Shown in pieces: positions 1-11,307 of a stretch of DNA of 64,000 nt. Made by a program: the position numbers and the translations under genes. The DNA lies in the NCBI GenBank assembly GCA_963995505.1, contig OZ023181.1, positions 19,464,221-19,528,220 on the forward strand, read 5' to 3'. Source of the DNA: Hypericum androsaemum (lineage: Eukaryota; Streptophyta; Magnoliopsida; Malpighiales; Hypericaceae). Position 1 is the first letter of the stretch; each line of letters begins with the position of its first letter. The notes under the pieces were generated by a model that did not search any database, had not been told where the DNA came from, and was given only the letters and a program-made list of their open reading frames with translations.

Positions 1-524
1 AGAATTTGTTGCATCAGGAAAGGTGGTTGAAAGCCTTGAACCTTCCTTAGTAAAATACCTTCGGATATACTTGCCAACCAGTGGATGCGATGCCTTGAAC
101 TGTTCGGCATTTCATGTATACCAAGACAAAGGTACTCACACAACTCCTTCTCAAACCACTACTTGGTTCTTTCGTTGTTGTCCATTTTGGCCCTGGACTG
201 CCTTGGAAACTTCATCGAATGCTCTAGAGATTTAGCCCTTAACTCATCTCATAGAAGCGGCCCCTTCACATTCGATATAGGTGATCTCTTATAAGGAGTA
301 TCCTGCCATACCCTACTTATATATATACTCGAAGTATAAGGATCATTAAAAACTTAAAGCTTAACCTTCACATGGACAAGTCTATCACTCTTTCATCATA
401 GGAATAGGCAAGGAACTCAATTTCCCGAGTGCTTTGTTCGACCCTAGCCTCACAATTTGGTTGTCCCTTTAAACCTGCAGATCGGGATTTACGATCCAGG
501 TTGGATTACCATCATGGGTTTAGG
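1..524 (-). other. 3' non-coding tail of Copia #1
   Basis: This stretch lies after the last gag-pol codon in element orientation. It resembles the equivalent 540-bp tail of Copia #2 (29094-29637), for example in the 'ggagatcacctat'-like block near 280-300. No reading frame of note is present. The polypurine tract and 3' LTR should follow to the left of position 1. Confidence 0.7.
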
Positions 525-3500
525 TCATTTCATGGGCTTTAATCCCATTCCCCTCGATGATACCTCAACTTGGTCTCTCGTTAGACCCTTAGTTAATGGA
601 TCCGCGATGTTCTCTTTTGACTTTACATAGTCTAAAGATATCACACCCATTCTCAATAACGTTCTCACGGATTTATGTCTACGACGTATGTGTCTAGACT
701 TTCCATTATACATATTATTTTGTGCTCTTCCAATAGCTGATTGACTATCACAGTGCACGCTAATGGGAGGCACTAGTTTTGACCACATCGGGATGTCCTC
801 CAAGAAACTTCAGAGCCAATCCGTCTCTTCAGCTGCTAGATCCAATGCTATGAATTCTGATTCCATAGTTGATCTAGCAATGCAAGTTTGTTTGCATGAT
901 CTCCACGAGACCGCTGCTCCTCCAAATATAAATATGTATCCGCTAGTGGATTTTGTATTCTTGGAGTCTGAGATCCAGTTCGCGTCTGAATACCCTTCCA
1001 GAATGGCTGGATGTCTCGTATAGTGTAATCCATAGTTAGCAGTGTACCTTAGGTATCTAAGAACTCTAACTATTGCTTTCCAACGTTCATAATTGGGATT
1101 ACTCGTATATCTCGATAATCTGTTAAACGAGTTTGCAATATCTGGTCTAGTACAGTCCATGAGGTACATTAGACTGCCTATAACTCTAGAATATTCTAAT
1201 TGTCTCACACTCTCTCCGCAATTCTTGCAGAGACTCGACACCACTTCCATAGGAGTTCTCGCAATTACATTGCTATCCTTATCAAATTTGTCAAGTATCT
1301 TTTCGACATAGTGACCTTGGGAAAGCGCATAACCTTCTGAAGTCTTGGTGATTTTCATCCCAAGTATTACATCAGCTTGTCCCAAGTCTTTCATGTCGAA
1401 ATTTTGTGACAACATTTTCTTGGTAATTTTGATATTATCATTATTACCCACGATCAACATGTCATCTACGTAGAGACAAACTATCACATAGTTGTTATCA
1501 TCTCCTTTCACGTAGACACATTTATCACATTAGTTTATCTGAAACCCGTTAGATAGCATTACACTATCAAACTTTTCGTGCCATTATTTAGGTGCTTGTT
1601 TTAGTCCATACAAGGATTTTACAAGTTTACACACCTTATGTTCTTTACCTGGAACCACAAACCCTTCGGGTTACTCCATGTAAATCTCCTCTTCCAAATC
1701 TCCATTAAGGAAGGCCGTCTTCACATCCATTTGATGGATCTCTAGGTTAAACAAAGCCGCCAAGGCTATGACTAACCTAATAGACATTTTCCTGGAGACA
1801 GGAGCATATGTGTCAAAATAATCAACACCCTCTGTTTGCTTGTAGCCTTTAACAACAAGTCTTGCCTTGTACTTATCCACTGTACCATCAGGCTTTATCT
1901 TCTTTTTGAAGATCCACTTATGGCCTAGTGGTTTACTACCCGGAGGTAGATCTACTAGTTCCCAAGTGTGATTATGTAAGATAGACTCTATCTCACTATT
2001 CACCGCTTCCTTCCAAAGAGCAGAGTCTGTAGAAGACATTGCTTCCTTGTAGGTTACAGGATCCTTTTCTAACAGATATGTTAGGAAATCTGATCCGAAG
2101 GACTTTTCTTTCCTAGCCCTTTTTCCACGTCTAGGCTCTTCACCTTCATCTTGAGGTTCCTCTCCCCCCACATTGCTCCCACTTTGGTCAACTTGACGGT
2201 CAACACCAGTTCGAGCTTTGTGAGGAAAGATTTCCTCAAAGAATGAAGCATCCCTAGCTTCTATGATAGTATTTACGTGGATATCAGAGTTATCTGACTT
2301 GTGTACCAAGAATCGATATGCAACACTATCTTGTGCATAACCGATAAATACACAATCCACCATCTTGGGTCCTATCCTTGTCCTTTTAGGAGGTGGGATC
2401 AGAACCTTAGCAAGACATCCCCAAACCCTTAGGAATTTATAGCTAGGCGCATGACCTTTCCATAATTCGTAAGGTATTTTATCCAACTTTTTGTGTGGTA
2501 CCCTGTTGAGCACATAGTTGGCCGAAAGCACAGCTTCCCCCCACAAATTCCTTGGTAATCCGGAACTAATAAGCATCGCATTCATCATTTCCTTAAGTGT
2601 CCTATTCTTCCTTTCTGCAATTCCATTTTGCTCGGGAGAATAAGGCGCCGTGGTTTGATGAACGATTCCATTCTCGGCACAAACTTGTGCAAATGGAGAT
2701 TCATATTCACCACCTCGGTCACTTCGAAGATTTTTGATCTTCTTGCCAAGTTGGTTCTCAACTTCATTCTTATAGTGAATGAACATGTCTATTGCTTCGT
2801 CTTTACTTCTCATCAAGTAGACATAGCAATACCTCGTACAATCGTCGATAAAAGTTATAAAATAATTTTTACCGCCACGCGTTTGTACGTATTTTAAATC
2901 ACATACATCGGTGTGGATTAAATCCAACAGTTCCGTGCTTCGCTCAATCGAGTGTGAAGATGTTTTGGCGTATTTGGCCTCAACACAAGTCTCGCACTTA
3001 TGTTTGTGATCGATGTTGAATTTCGGTAGTAGATTAAGTGATATTAGCCTTTGCAAAGACTTATAATTCACATGACCTAGTCTACCATGCCATAAATGTA
3101 ACGACGCGCGAGAATAAGCAACATTTACTTTCTTATTAGCCTTCTCGGCAATATTCATTACATCATTGCTTGTGCTAGCCTTATTGGCAGCACCCACATC
3201 AATCTTATCATTAGACTTTGCCTTGGGAGCTAAAGTCATTACACTCATCTTAAACAGATTGTTGGTCAAGTAGCCCTTGCCAACGAACATCCCTCCCTTG
3301 GACATGATGACCTTGTCAGACTCAAACACGAGCCGAAAGCCCCTCTTATTGAGCACCACTCCGGAGATGAGATTCTTTCGGATCTCGGGCACATGCAGTA
3401 CATCGGTCAAGGTGAGCTCCTTGCCCGAGGTCATCTTCAGCATGACTGTCCCTTTGCCTTCAACCTTCGAGACTGTGGAATTTCCCATGTAGCAGTTCTC

Positions 3501-4634
3501 ATCATCGACTGGTTGATAGGTCTTGAACATCCATTTGTTGGCATAAATGTGGCGGGTAGCCCCTGTGTCCACCCACCATTCCTTCGAGTTCCCACCCACG
3601 AGGTTCACCTCGGACACAATGGCCGTGAGGTGCATCTCATCGAGGTCGGAGCTCAAGCTAGCCTCTGCAATGTTTGCATTGGCGGGCTTCTTCTTCTTGC
3701 CCTTGCTTGGTCCTGCCGTCTTTTTACCCTCCGCGGTTAGACGTTTGTAGCAATCTTTGGCACGATGGCCGGTCTTGTTGCAAACAAAGCAGGCACCGGT
3801 AAAGCTCTTGTTCTGAGCATCTCCCTTGGAATCATTTGAGCGTTTCTGCTTGTTCCCACGGGAGCTCCCCCCGGTCTCGACCACATTGGCCTTAGCAACC
3901 ATGCCACTTGGTTTCTTATCAACCTTTCGGTTGTCTTGCTCGATGCGCAACCTTCAGATAAGGTCCTCGAGAGTCATCTTCTTCCTCTTGTGCTTGAGGT
4001 ACATCTTAAAATCCTTCCAAGATGGTGGTAATTTCTCAATCACCATCGCCACTTGGAGGGCATCATTGATGGCCGTTTCCTCTGTTGCAAGATCATGGAA
4101 GATCAATTGCAGCTCTTCGCATTATTCCACAATACTCTTTCCATCGACCATCCGATAGTCGTGGAAGCGCCCGGCTATAAATTTCTTTGCACCGGCGTCG
4201 TCAACTTTATATTTGTGCTCTAACGATTCCCAAAGATCCTTAGACGTTTCTTTGGTATAGTACACGCCGTAAGGCGAATCGTCGAGAGAACCCAATATAT
4301 AGTTGCGACATAGGTAATCTTCATGTACCCATGCGTTGTGGATCGCGGTTTGATGCGGATCATTCACATTCACATTCTCTTTGGGTTTCTCCTCCTTGAC
4401 ATACCGGCTAAAGTTCAAGGCGGTCAAGTAGAACAACATTTTTTGTTGCCATCTCTTGAAATTTCCACTCTTGAATTTTTTCGGTTTCTCAAGATGAGAG
4501 TACGGCAGTGGCATTGGGTGTCTATGACCCGGCATCACGGCCTCAGCGCCGCTAGCCCTCACAACAGAAACCTCCTCGTTCAAGTTGTCATTGGAATTAT
4601 TGATTTCGTGTGGAGGGGAGTTGTTGTCAGCCAT
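525..4634 (-). pseudogene. Copia #1 gag-pol polyprotein, six in-frame stops
   Basis: One reading frame runs from the ATG at 4634 to the stop at 525 without any frameshift. It is interrupted by stops at 4122-4124 (TAA), 3954-3956 (TGA), 1671-1673 (TAA), 1584-1586 (TAA), 1530-1532 (TAA) and 810-812 (TGA). Recognisable parts in order are gag (to about 4000), a zinc knuckle CFVCNKTGHRAKDC, protease [10 protein letters not shown], a GAG-pre-integrase block [10 protein letters not shown], integrase (IDDCTRY, SDRGGEYE, ERKNRTLKEM), reverse transcriptase ([30 protein letters not shown] near 1465) and RNase H ([16 protein letters not shown]). Comparison with Copia #2 shows the stops at 4122, 1671 and 1584 replace glutamine codons. 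The apparent ORF start at 3950 is a TTG, not a true start. Confidence 0.92.
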
Positions 4635-5247
4635 CTATTAAGTCAACAATAAAACTTCTGTAAGTAACAGAAAAAATTCCGCAACTGATATATCCCAAAA
4701 AGCGTTTCACAATTTATTGGGTTCAGTTTGAAGCTCAATTATATTTCACGGTTTGAATTAATTGAGTACTGTAACAGTTGATCACAGAAAGACGTAATTT
4801 CAATTGCACGAAACGATGGCCAAGTACAATAAAGAGAGCCGTTATGAAGAAGATTATACTTATTTGTCCGTTGCATACATCGAATGATAAATTATGTTAA
4901 ACTAATTATCTGCCAGTGAGCAAAAAATAAAAACCCAAGCTGTAACGTGTGATTTTAATATGCATGAACTGAACAGTAGTCAATTAGTTTCAACATATGC
5001 AAACAGAGTCACGTAATCAATTTCAGTTTCACTTTCGCAAGTGAATGTAATACAGTGACTTTCAACTTACGATGAATTCTATAGAACAAATTAGCCAGAT
5101 GCAGATTATATTCTACTAGTCATCGACAAGTATTTTAAGTACAGAACAAATTGAATTAGGCTACGGTACTGTAGCTATTTTTTTAATTACTGCAACTACA
5201 CCTCGACAATAGTTTACTAATATTAAAGGTTAATAAGAGTTTAAGAC
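4635..5247 (-). other. Probable leader of Copia #1
   Basis: AT-rich DNA lies between the inferred LTR end and the gag ATG. No reading frame or clear tRNA primer-binding site is visible. A leader of about 610 nt is long next to the 28-nt leader of Copia #2, so either the LTR boundary is misplaced or the leader carries an intron or insertion. Confidence 0.4.
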
Positions 5248-6444
5248 TGTTGGTCAAATATCAGTAAACTACGAATATATAAAGCATATAATCGTATGTA
5301 ATCCGTAAGCCAAATAAAAGAGAGGAGTTTAGAGAATGCTCACGATCACACTTCGAACTAAGTGTGAATACCGTCTTCTTCAAGGTAGTGATTTTCGGAT
5401 GCAATCCTGGACGAGGCCACAGCAAGCCGTGTGCCCTTAAACTCTTATTACCCGCCTATATGCTTCAGGCCTCCGTGGGTAAGAGAGCTCCCAAGGTACA
5501 ACGCCTAACCTCGTGTACAAAAGGAAGCACTTTCGTACACCTTTCGAACTTTTCGTAGCCTTAGAACTCCGACACAATGAGAGTGAGAAATGCTATGCTA
5601 TAGAGGGAGAAGTAGAGAGCTCAAGGAAGAGTGAGATTTGGAATGAGGGAGGAGGGCTCCTTTTATAGGTAGCCAAGGACCTCCTACCTCCAAATCCGAA
5701 ATCAATGGCAGCCATGAATACCCCTCATAACTTTGCTGTTACAAGAGCCATGATTATCCCTCATTTATATTGGTTGTTACCTCTGAATTCAAATCCCACG
5801 TTTTTTGAATTCAAAGAGACACTTTCTGAAAAGAGAAGAAGGATCCAAAAGATGGGCTTGTCCAAGCTTAAGCCCAACAGACTTAGAGCCCAGAATCGCT
5901 TCAACAGGTCCGGCCCAGTTCTAAAAAGATAAGGCTCTGGAATAATTCCCACAATCCCGCAACCCGCAACCCGCACCCGCCCGGGCTCGGGTGCGGGTGC
6001 GGGGCGCGCGTGCGTGCTGAGCCGGGCCGGACGGACAGACGGACGGTGCGAGGAGCCTCTCCCTTCTCCACCAGTTTACCCATGCTAGACTTCTAGTCCC
6101 TTATAAACTTGTCTCAGCATGGTGCGCTAACCAATGTGGGATTGTGTTTATTTTAATAACAACCATACCACTTTAAAGCCAATTTTCATTCACCCCGAGA
6201 ATTGGATTTTCGCAAGTGTTATATATCGTTACGAAGCTCTATCAACGAGCTTCGTATTGATCTCACAAACACCCAAAATCAATTGGTGTGACCTTCAATT
6301 AAATTAGCTCAAAGTTACCCACTAATTACTTAGTTATTATATTTAATTAGGATTCTCCCTCTAATTAAATATTTGGGCCAAAGCCCAATACACTCACTTG
6401 TATTGGGCCATCTCTTCCTTGGTTAATAAACCAATTCTCCAACA
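5248..6444 (-). repeat. 5' LTR of Copia #1 (inferred ends)
   Basis: On the minus strand the segment starts TGTTGGAGAATTGG (from 6444) and ends ATTTGACCAACA (at 5248), giving the inverted termini TGTTGG/CCAACA that Copia #2 also has. It contains a TATAAAA box (5661-5667, minus strand) about 415 bp before the LTR end and a GC-rich block at 5955-6060. The right boundary is well supported by the change to unrelated flank. The left boundary rests on the terminal motif only, because the second LTR is outside the window. Confidence 0.55.
5661..5667 (-). promoter_or_regulatory. TATA box in the Copia #1 LTR
   Basis: The minus strand reads CCTATAAAAGGAG. It sits inside the inferred LTR at a spacing from the LTR end (about 415 bp) similar to that of the TATA box in Copia #2 (about 320 bp), as expected for the U3/R junction. 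Confidence 0.5.
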
Positions 6445-6454
6445 AAAACAAGAT

Positions 6455-6621
6455 CCAATACAACCATTTTTTAGCATGATAGAGTATAGAAGAAGCTTCC
6501 GGTTGTTCAATGCGCCATCAAAAATCATTTTGTTCTTTAGGATCCACATGACCGCACCGTAAATAACATATGAAACCTTCGTGAACATTCGGCCTCTAAC
6601 TAATCCCATCGAACATAGCAA
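6455..6621 (-). pseudogene. Reverse-transcriptase-type C-terminal fragment, copy A
   Basis: A short open minus-strand frame contains VIYGAVMWILKNKMIFDG, which resembles the W-x-x-W-K-x-R-N region found after the zinc-binding domain of plant LINE-type and related reverse-transcriptase proteins. A second, more diverged copy lies at about 11350-11500 in the same orientation. No other domain of the source protein is present. The family assignment is tentative. Confidence 0.4.
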
Positions 6622-7609
6622 ATGAAGGGGTCTAGATTCAGCTTGTCCCCACCCATGGAGATTAAAAAGAGATTGGGTGGCATTCTAGGAAATAACAAGA
6701 TAATCAAGGACAATATTGAAAAATTATTATTAACCAAACCAAGCTACAAATTAGGGATAACACACATTCTGGAAATAAAGGAAAAAATAAACAAAGTAAT
6801 CACGTAAGTAAAAGATATGCAGAAACCCTAAACCTTTCGTTCAAGGTGTTAATACGAATGATATTGGTACAATATACAAATAATATTGGTATAATGTACG
6901 AATACGAATGATATTGATACAATATATAAATAATACAAGTACAATATATAAATTATATTGGTACAATATTCAAATGATATTGGCATTGGTACTATATATG
7001 AATGATATTAGTACGATGTACGAATGATACTGGTACGATATAAAAATAATATTGATACAATGTACAAATGATATTAGTACAATGTAAGAATAATATTTGT
7101 ATGATATACAAATGATAATATTGTTATGAAAATAACTATAAAGCCCCTCCCCTTCCTAAAAAAAATGGGGGGGGGGGGGAGAAGACTGACATAAGATGAG
7201 ATAGGACAAACCGACTATGCAAATGGTGACCATTACGATCCTCTTCTTCGCCGCCTCCCTCTCTGATTTTTTAAAGAAACTTTCGAGTAATTAAAATAAT
7301 TTCCTGCTTCAATTAGCTTATTGCATCAACACAAACTAAGAAGGTGAAAGTGAGAGAAACGAGACAATATCACCGATAAAATTTTATAAACATTATTCAG
7401 TGAGAATAAAATAAATAAATAAGAAGAATGAGATGGTGGGAGAGAGAGAGGTGAAGCATTTCTACTTTTAGGGTTTGTGTATTGTGTGAAATATCTAGTT
7501 TGCTCCTCTGGGTAAGTTCATTACATTTTAGCCGTTAGATCATTAGAATAATTTTTTTAATCACATCGAATGATTCACATGTAAGTTCTCACACGAAGAC
7601 ATCACTTAT
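6622..7609. other. AT-rich intergenic DNA with satellite-like runs
   Basis: No gene is visible. The stretch contains the minisatellite at 6842-7135, a poly-G run near 7169-7180 and a short GA-rich run near 7438-7452. The remainder is unremarkable AT-rich sequence. Confidence 0.7.
6842..7135. repeat. Degenerate minisatellite, about 20-24 bp unit
   Basis: Around a dozen imperfect units of the type aatgatattggtacaatat alternate with 'aataatattggtataatgtac' variants. Unit length drifts between about 20 and 26 bp. The core pattern (atattggta) recurs throughout. Confidence 0.8.
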
Positions 7610-8258
7610 ATAGTCCACACTCAATCCCCTACTCAAATGAAGGCCATATCCGACAATTAAGTGTTTGAATTTTCAGAAATAAATCCGGTAATTATGTTCA
7701 ATCTTCCGTCTCTAATAATTACCGCGTTTAGTTGCTAATATTTGTTACTTTTAAAAGTTCGGAAAGTCAAAGGAAAATACTTTGCATATATCGTCGAAAT
7801 TGCCATTTTTGAGACTTCTTCGTCAAGTATTTTTGGAGATTATATCAGAATATTCATCACTGATATAGATTGAAGTCAGTTAAGATAACAAAATGATGAA
7901 TTTCATCTTAAAAATATTTAACATTACTCTTTTTTAATAATTCAAATTAAACTCTGAAAAAATATATATTTGATATATATATAATTTAAACTAGAACAAA
8001 TTTATAATCCATCTATCCGCCTAATCGTTTAGTTGGCTATGGTTTTCACATTTTTAATTGCATTAAACTAATCCAAGAACTTAACCCAAAAAAAACTAAT
8101 CCCAAGAAAATTGTATTCCCTGTTGACCACTCAATAAAGTCTGCGCTCGAAAACAGAAACGTCATATTTTTCCCCGCCAGCGTCACCTATCCATATCATT
8201 ACAAAAAAGAATCAAACCATAAAAGAATGACAGCGGATAATTCTCAATTGGTCCCTAC
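7610..8258. repeat. Diverged duplicated block, copy A (left part)
   Basis: This block aligns in direct orientation with about 11920-12546. Shared stretches include 'aaatccggtaattatgttc' and 'actttgcatatatcgtcg'. In copy A the block is split by the MULE-like insertion 8259-9439 and resumes at 9440-9565, matching 12538-12668. No coding content was recognised. Confidence 0.88.
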
Positions 8259-8770
8259 GGATTTAGATTCAGGGGGACTACATAAAAATCATCCCCATGG
8301 TATGGACTAAATATGGGCCTTTAGATTTGATCAAATTCTTTTTTTACAGATCTGATGGTCAGAATCTGTTGAGGGTATTTTCGAGTTTTTATCCAAACAT
8401 ACTCATTAGGGTTCCACCATTTTCCTATATAATCCCACAAAAAAAACTTCCCCGCCGCCCCCCCTCCCTCCCTCCCTTCTTCCCCGAAGCTCCCCCAGCC
8501 TCCACCCCCCCTACAAAAAAGAATCAAACCAAAAAAGAATGACAGCGGATAATTCTCAATTGGTCCCTACGGATTTGAATTCAGGAGGGACTACATAAAA
8601 ATCATCCCCGTGGTATGGACTAAATATGGGCCTTTAGATTTGATCAAATTCTTTTTTTACAGATCTGATGGTCAGAATCTGTTGAGGGTATTTTCGAGTT
8701 TTTATCCAAACATACTCATTAGGGTTCCACCATCTTCCTATATAATCCCACAAAAAAAAATCCCCCCCCC
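8200..8770. repeat. 312-bp tandem duplication at the MULE left end
   Basis: The sequence from about 8200 is repeated with a 312-bp offset starting at about 8512. The duplicated unit includes flanking host DNA (tacaaaaaagaatcaaacc), the putative target site ggtccctac and the first roughly 200 bp of the inserted element. The copies differ by a few substitutions and diverge in C-rich runs (8455-8510 and 8762-8772). The duplication therefore happened after insertion. Confidence 0.85.
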
Positions 8771-9439
8771 CCTTCTTTTATTAAGTCCTTTTTTTTCGCC
8801 AGCTTTTTCCGTTGATTATTTGGTCCGAAAGAAATGACTCATATGCTGTTTCGACTTTGATTATTGCTGGATTGATCGATTTCATGTAGTTCTGATGATT
8901 TTGTATTTAAAGATTGGAACTTTATGTTGGCGTTTGGTTGTTGTTCGAACTTAGTGCTTAAAATTCTAGCAAAAATTCATAGATGAATGATATCAATATT
9001 AAAGTAGAATGATACCAATATCATAGAATGATGATACCAATATTCGAGAAGAATGAAACCAATACATTTAAATGGTATACATTTTCACTTATAATGGGAT
9101 ACAAATATTGGAGAAGATGAAAACCAATATCACGGTGGAATGAAACCAATATCATAGCAGAATGAAACCAATGTCGTAGTAGAATGAAACCAATAACATA
9201 GAAGATGGAAACCAATATCATAGTAGAATGAAACCAATATCATAGCAGAATGAAACCAATAGCATAGAAGATGGAAACCAATATCCGAGAAAATGGAAAC
9301 CAATATATCCCATACTTGTATTTCCATAAATTATATTATTTTGCTGATATTTTTTTTAATTATTTTAATTAGTGTATTTCCAATATTGCCCATATCACTT
9401 TCAGTGGAGATTACCCATGTCCCCACTGAATTTGAACCC
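8259..9439. mobile_element. MULE-like (Mutator superfamily) non-autonomous element A
   Basis: The insertion is flanked by the 9-bp direct repeat ggtccctac (8250-8258 and 9440-9448). The uninterrupted site exists once in the paralogous block at 12538-12546. The ends form imperfect inverted repeats: left ggatttagattcagggggac, right (reverse complement) gggttcaaattcagtgggga. A 9-bp duplication with terminal inverted repeats is typical of Mutator-like elements. No transposase frame is present. The inside includes the second arm of the 312-bp tandem duplication and a minisatellite at 8985-9310. Confidence 0.75.
8985..9310. repeat. Minisatellite of about 24-bp units inside MULE A
   Basis: About a dozen units of the pattern gaatgaaaccaatatcatag follow one another with small changes (gaatgataccaatat, gatggaaaccaatatccgag). 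On the minus strand it yields low-complexity frames such as WFHSAMILVSF, which are by-products of the repeat and not genes. Confidence 0.85.
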
Positions 9440-9565
9440 GGTCCCTACACTAATGCAGGAATCACAACAGATACAATAGCTTAATGGTAACTCAATAATA
9501 TCCATGGGATTTCTTTGATTAATCAATTTCACATCTATCCCCGATTTCATTCTCTATTTAAAAAC

Positions 9566-10239
9566 GTGCTCATTATTTGAGTATTGTCGATTTTGAAATG
9601 AACTCGATGTGTTGAAATAGTGGGGGCTAAATAAGCCCATTTTTTGCAATATAATTGCTAAAATATAATAGAAAGTAACGTGATGATCTTATTTCAAGGA
9701 AGTGAAGATTGAGAATATATTTTCATGGCCCTAATTTTTAAATTAGGATGAGTTGGTTTAAATAAAATATATAGAGATATCACGTATTATGAATATCTAT
9801 TGTATTGAAAAAATATAATGATGTTGATTGAATTTCCTATTCAAATGAGATAAATAATCATATAGTTTTGTGGGAATCTTGAAAGTGATGCGGTTGTGTG
9901 GAGATTGACCAAGTAATCGTAGTAGCAAAAATTACTATAAAGTAAGAAGCTTATATAGATCTAGAGTTGATCGTTAATAAACCTGAGTAGTTAATTTATT
10001 TTTTAGGAACAAAGCTAACATTGTTAATATTGATATCTTGAGGTTGTCAAGAGGTTATTATGAAATGAATGTTTGTTATGGTTGTGAATTTTTTGAAAAT
10101 ATTCTATTAAGAATAAAGTCGACACTATTAGTGTTGATGAATTGAGATTGCCAATAAAAGGTGATAGCCATAGCTAAAAACAAAGCCTTCAATGGCGAAA
10201 CCAATGTATTTGGTTAATATAATATGTGTTGAGTAGTAC
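9566..10239. other. AT-rich DNA, no feature recognised
   Basis: No open frame, RNA gene or clear repeat is visible. It may be the degenerate internal part of the Copia remnant that ends at 11307, but I could not align it to a coding domain. Confidence 0.5.
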
Positions 10240-11307
10240 TACTATGAGACGAAATATTTCATTGAATGTGTTAAGTCAGAGTAGATATGGCCAATCCTCT
10301 GACATAATCCTTGTGAAACAGGATGTGTAAACATCGAGGGGAATGGGACTTAAGCCAATTGCTAGATTAATAGTGATAGTAACCCAACCTTTGTGATTGG
10401 AGATCCCATGAAGAAGGTTCATATGGGTAATAACAAGTCACGAGTTAATCACTCAAGTACTATTTTAATCTCTTCCTATGATGTGTGTGAAAGAGTACTA
10501 GATTGTACTATAAGAGGTTAAGCTTAAAGTTTTTAATGATCTCGTAGTCCTTAAAAAGGGTGGTATATAAAGTGCAATATACACTTGATGAGGTCGCGTA
10601 TATGGGTGTCGAGTGGATCTGCTTGTATGCAATTTTGGCTTAATCTCTAGAGCACTCATGAAAACCAGCCGTGCGTATGGCCGATAGCGAGAAACAGCGA
10701 CAACGACAAGAACTACAGGGGTGATGTGTGATTTATAGGGTTCAAGTATACACTATAGTCTTTATGATTCATAGAAGTTAAAATAACTTCATCATGATAC
10801 TGTATACTTTCCTTATACGTGTAAAGACTGGTTCATAGTCTGGGAGACACCACCGCCGATGCACTTACACTCATAGGGTTAATCCGGGCAGAAAGAAAAG
10901 TTTTCAAACTTTTGAAATAGTGGGGGATTGTTGGAAATTTTAGTTTTAATGTATTTAATTCAAATAAATTCGTGTAACGGTCGTATTTAAAATCATTTTT
11001 AATTTTTCGTTACGTGAATTTATGTAAATATTTTAACGAGTTTTAATAATTCTTCACTATATAAGGCCATATGGCATGGGACAAAGTAAAGGGATGAGAA
11101 GCCTCTTTGCTTACCTTTCCTTGGTTTATTCTCACATATTGTTCTTATTAGATTACTGGTTGCCCGTGTTCATTTGAACTCAGAAAGATCTGTTTAATGC
11201 TGGGGGCCTATACCTACGGGTAAAATAATCCTAAGTACAGCGTCTCCTACGCGACTCAGATCAATATTTTTTGTGTGTCCTACTAAATTTTCAACATTTT
11301 TCCAACA
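10240..11307 (+). mobile_element. 3' end of a degenerate Copia element with one LTR
   Basis: Positions about 10255-10365 preserve a frameshifted trace of the RNase H tail (a VKS..NPLT-like string, then RGMGLK-like codons 'aggggaatgggacttaag') matching the end of Copia #1 and #2 pol. A roughly 560-bp non-coding tail follows, then the polypurine tract agtgggggat and an LTR from 10929 (TGTTGGAAATTT) to 11307 (ending TTCCAACA). The LTR is about 379 bp and includes a tatataagg box near 11058. The 5' part of the element is missing. Confidence 0.7.
10929..11307 (+). repeat. LTR of the Copia remnant
   Basis: The segment begins TGTTGG directly after a polypurine tract and ends CCAACA, the same termini as the LTRs of Copia #1 and #2. 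It is much shorter (379 bp), so it belongs to a different subfamily. Only this LTR is present. Confidence 0.65.

Larger units (their letters stand above)
1..6444 (-). mobile_element. Copia LTR retrotransposon #1, decayed, cut by window edge
   Basis: A Ty1/Copia element reads right to left: 5' LTR (about 5248-6444), leader, gag-pol (4634 down to 525) and a 3' non-coding tail that reaches position 1. The 3' LTR lies beyond the left edge. Domain order is gag, CCHC knuckle, protease, integrase, reverse transcriptase, RNase H, which is the Copia order. It shares the same lineage as the element at 24169-30214: long stretches of the polyprotein align, and both LTRs begin TGTTGG and end CCAACA in element orientation. 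The coding frame has six nonsense codons, so this copy is not autonomous. The flank after the LTR is aaaac (6445-6449); its partner cannot be seen. Confidence 0.9.

Noticed and set aside
9021..9327. Minus-strand repeated hydrophobic peptide frames (WFHSAMILVSF)
   Set aside because: Produced by the 24-bp minisatellite.
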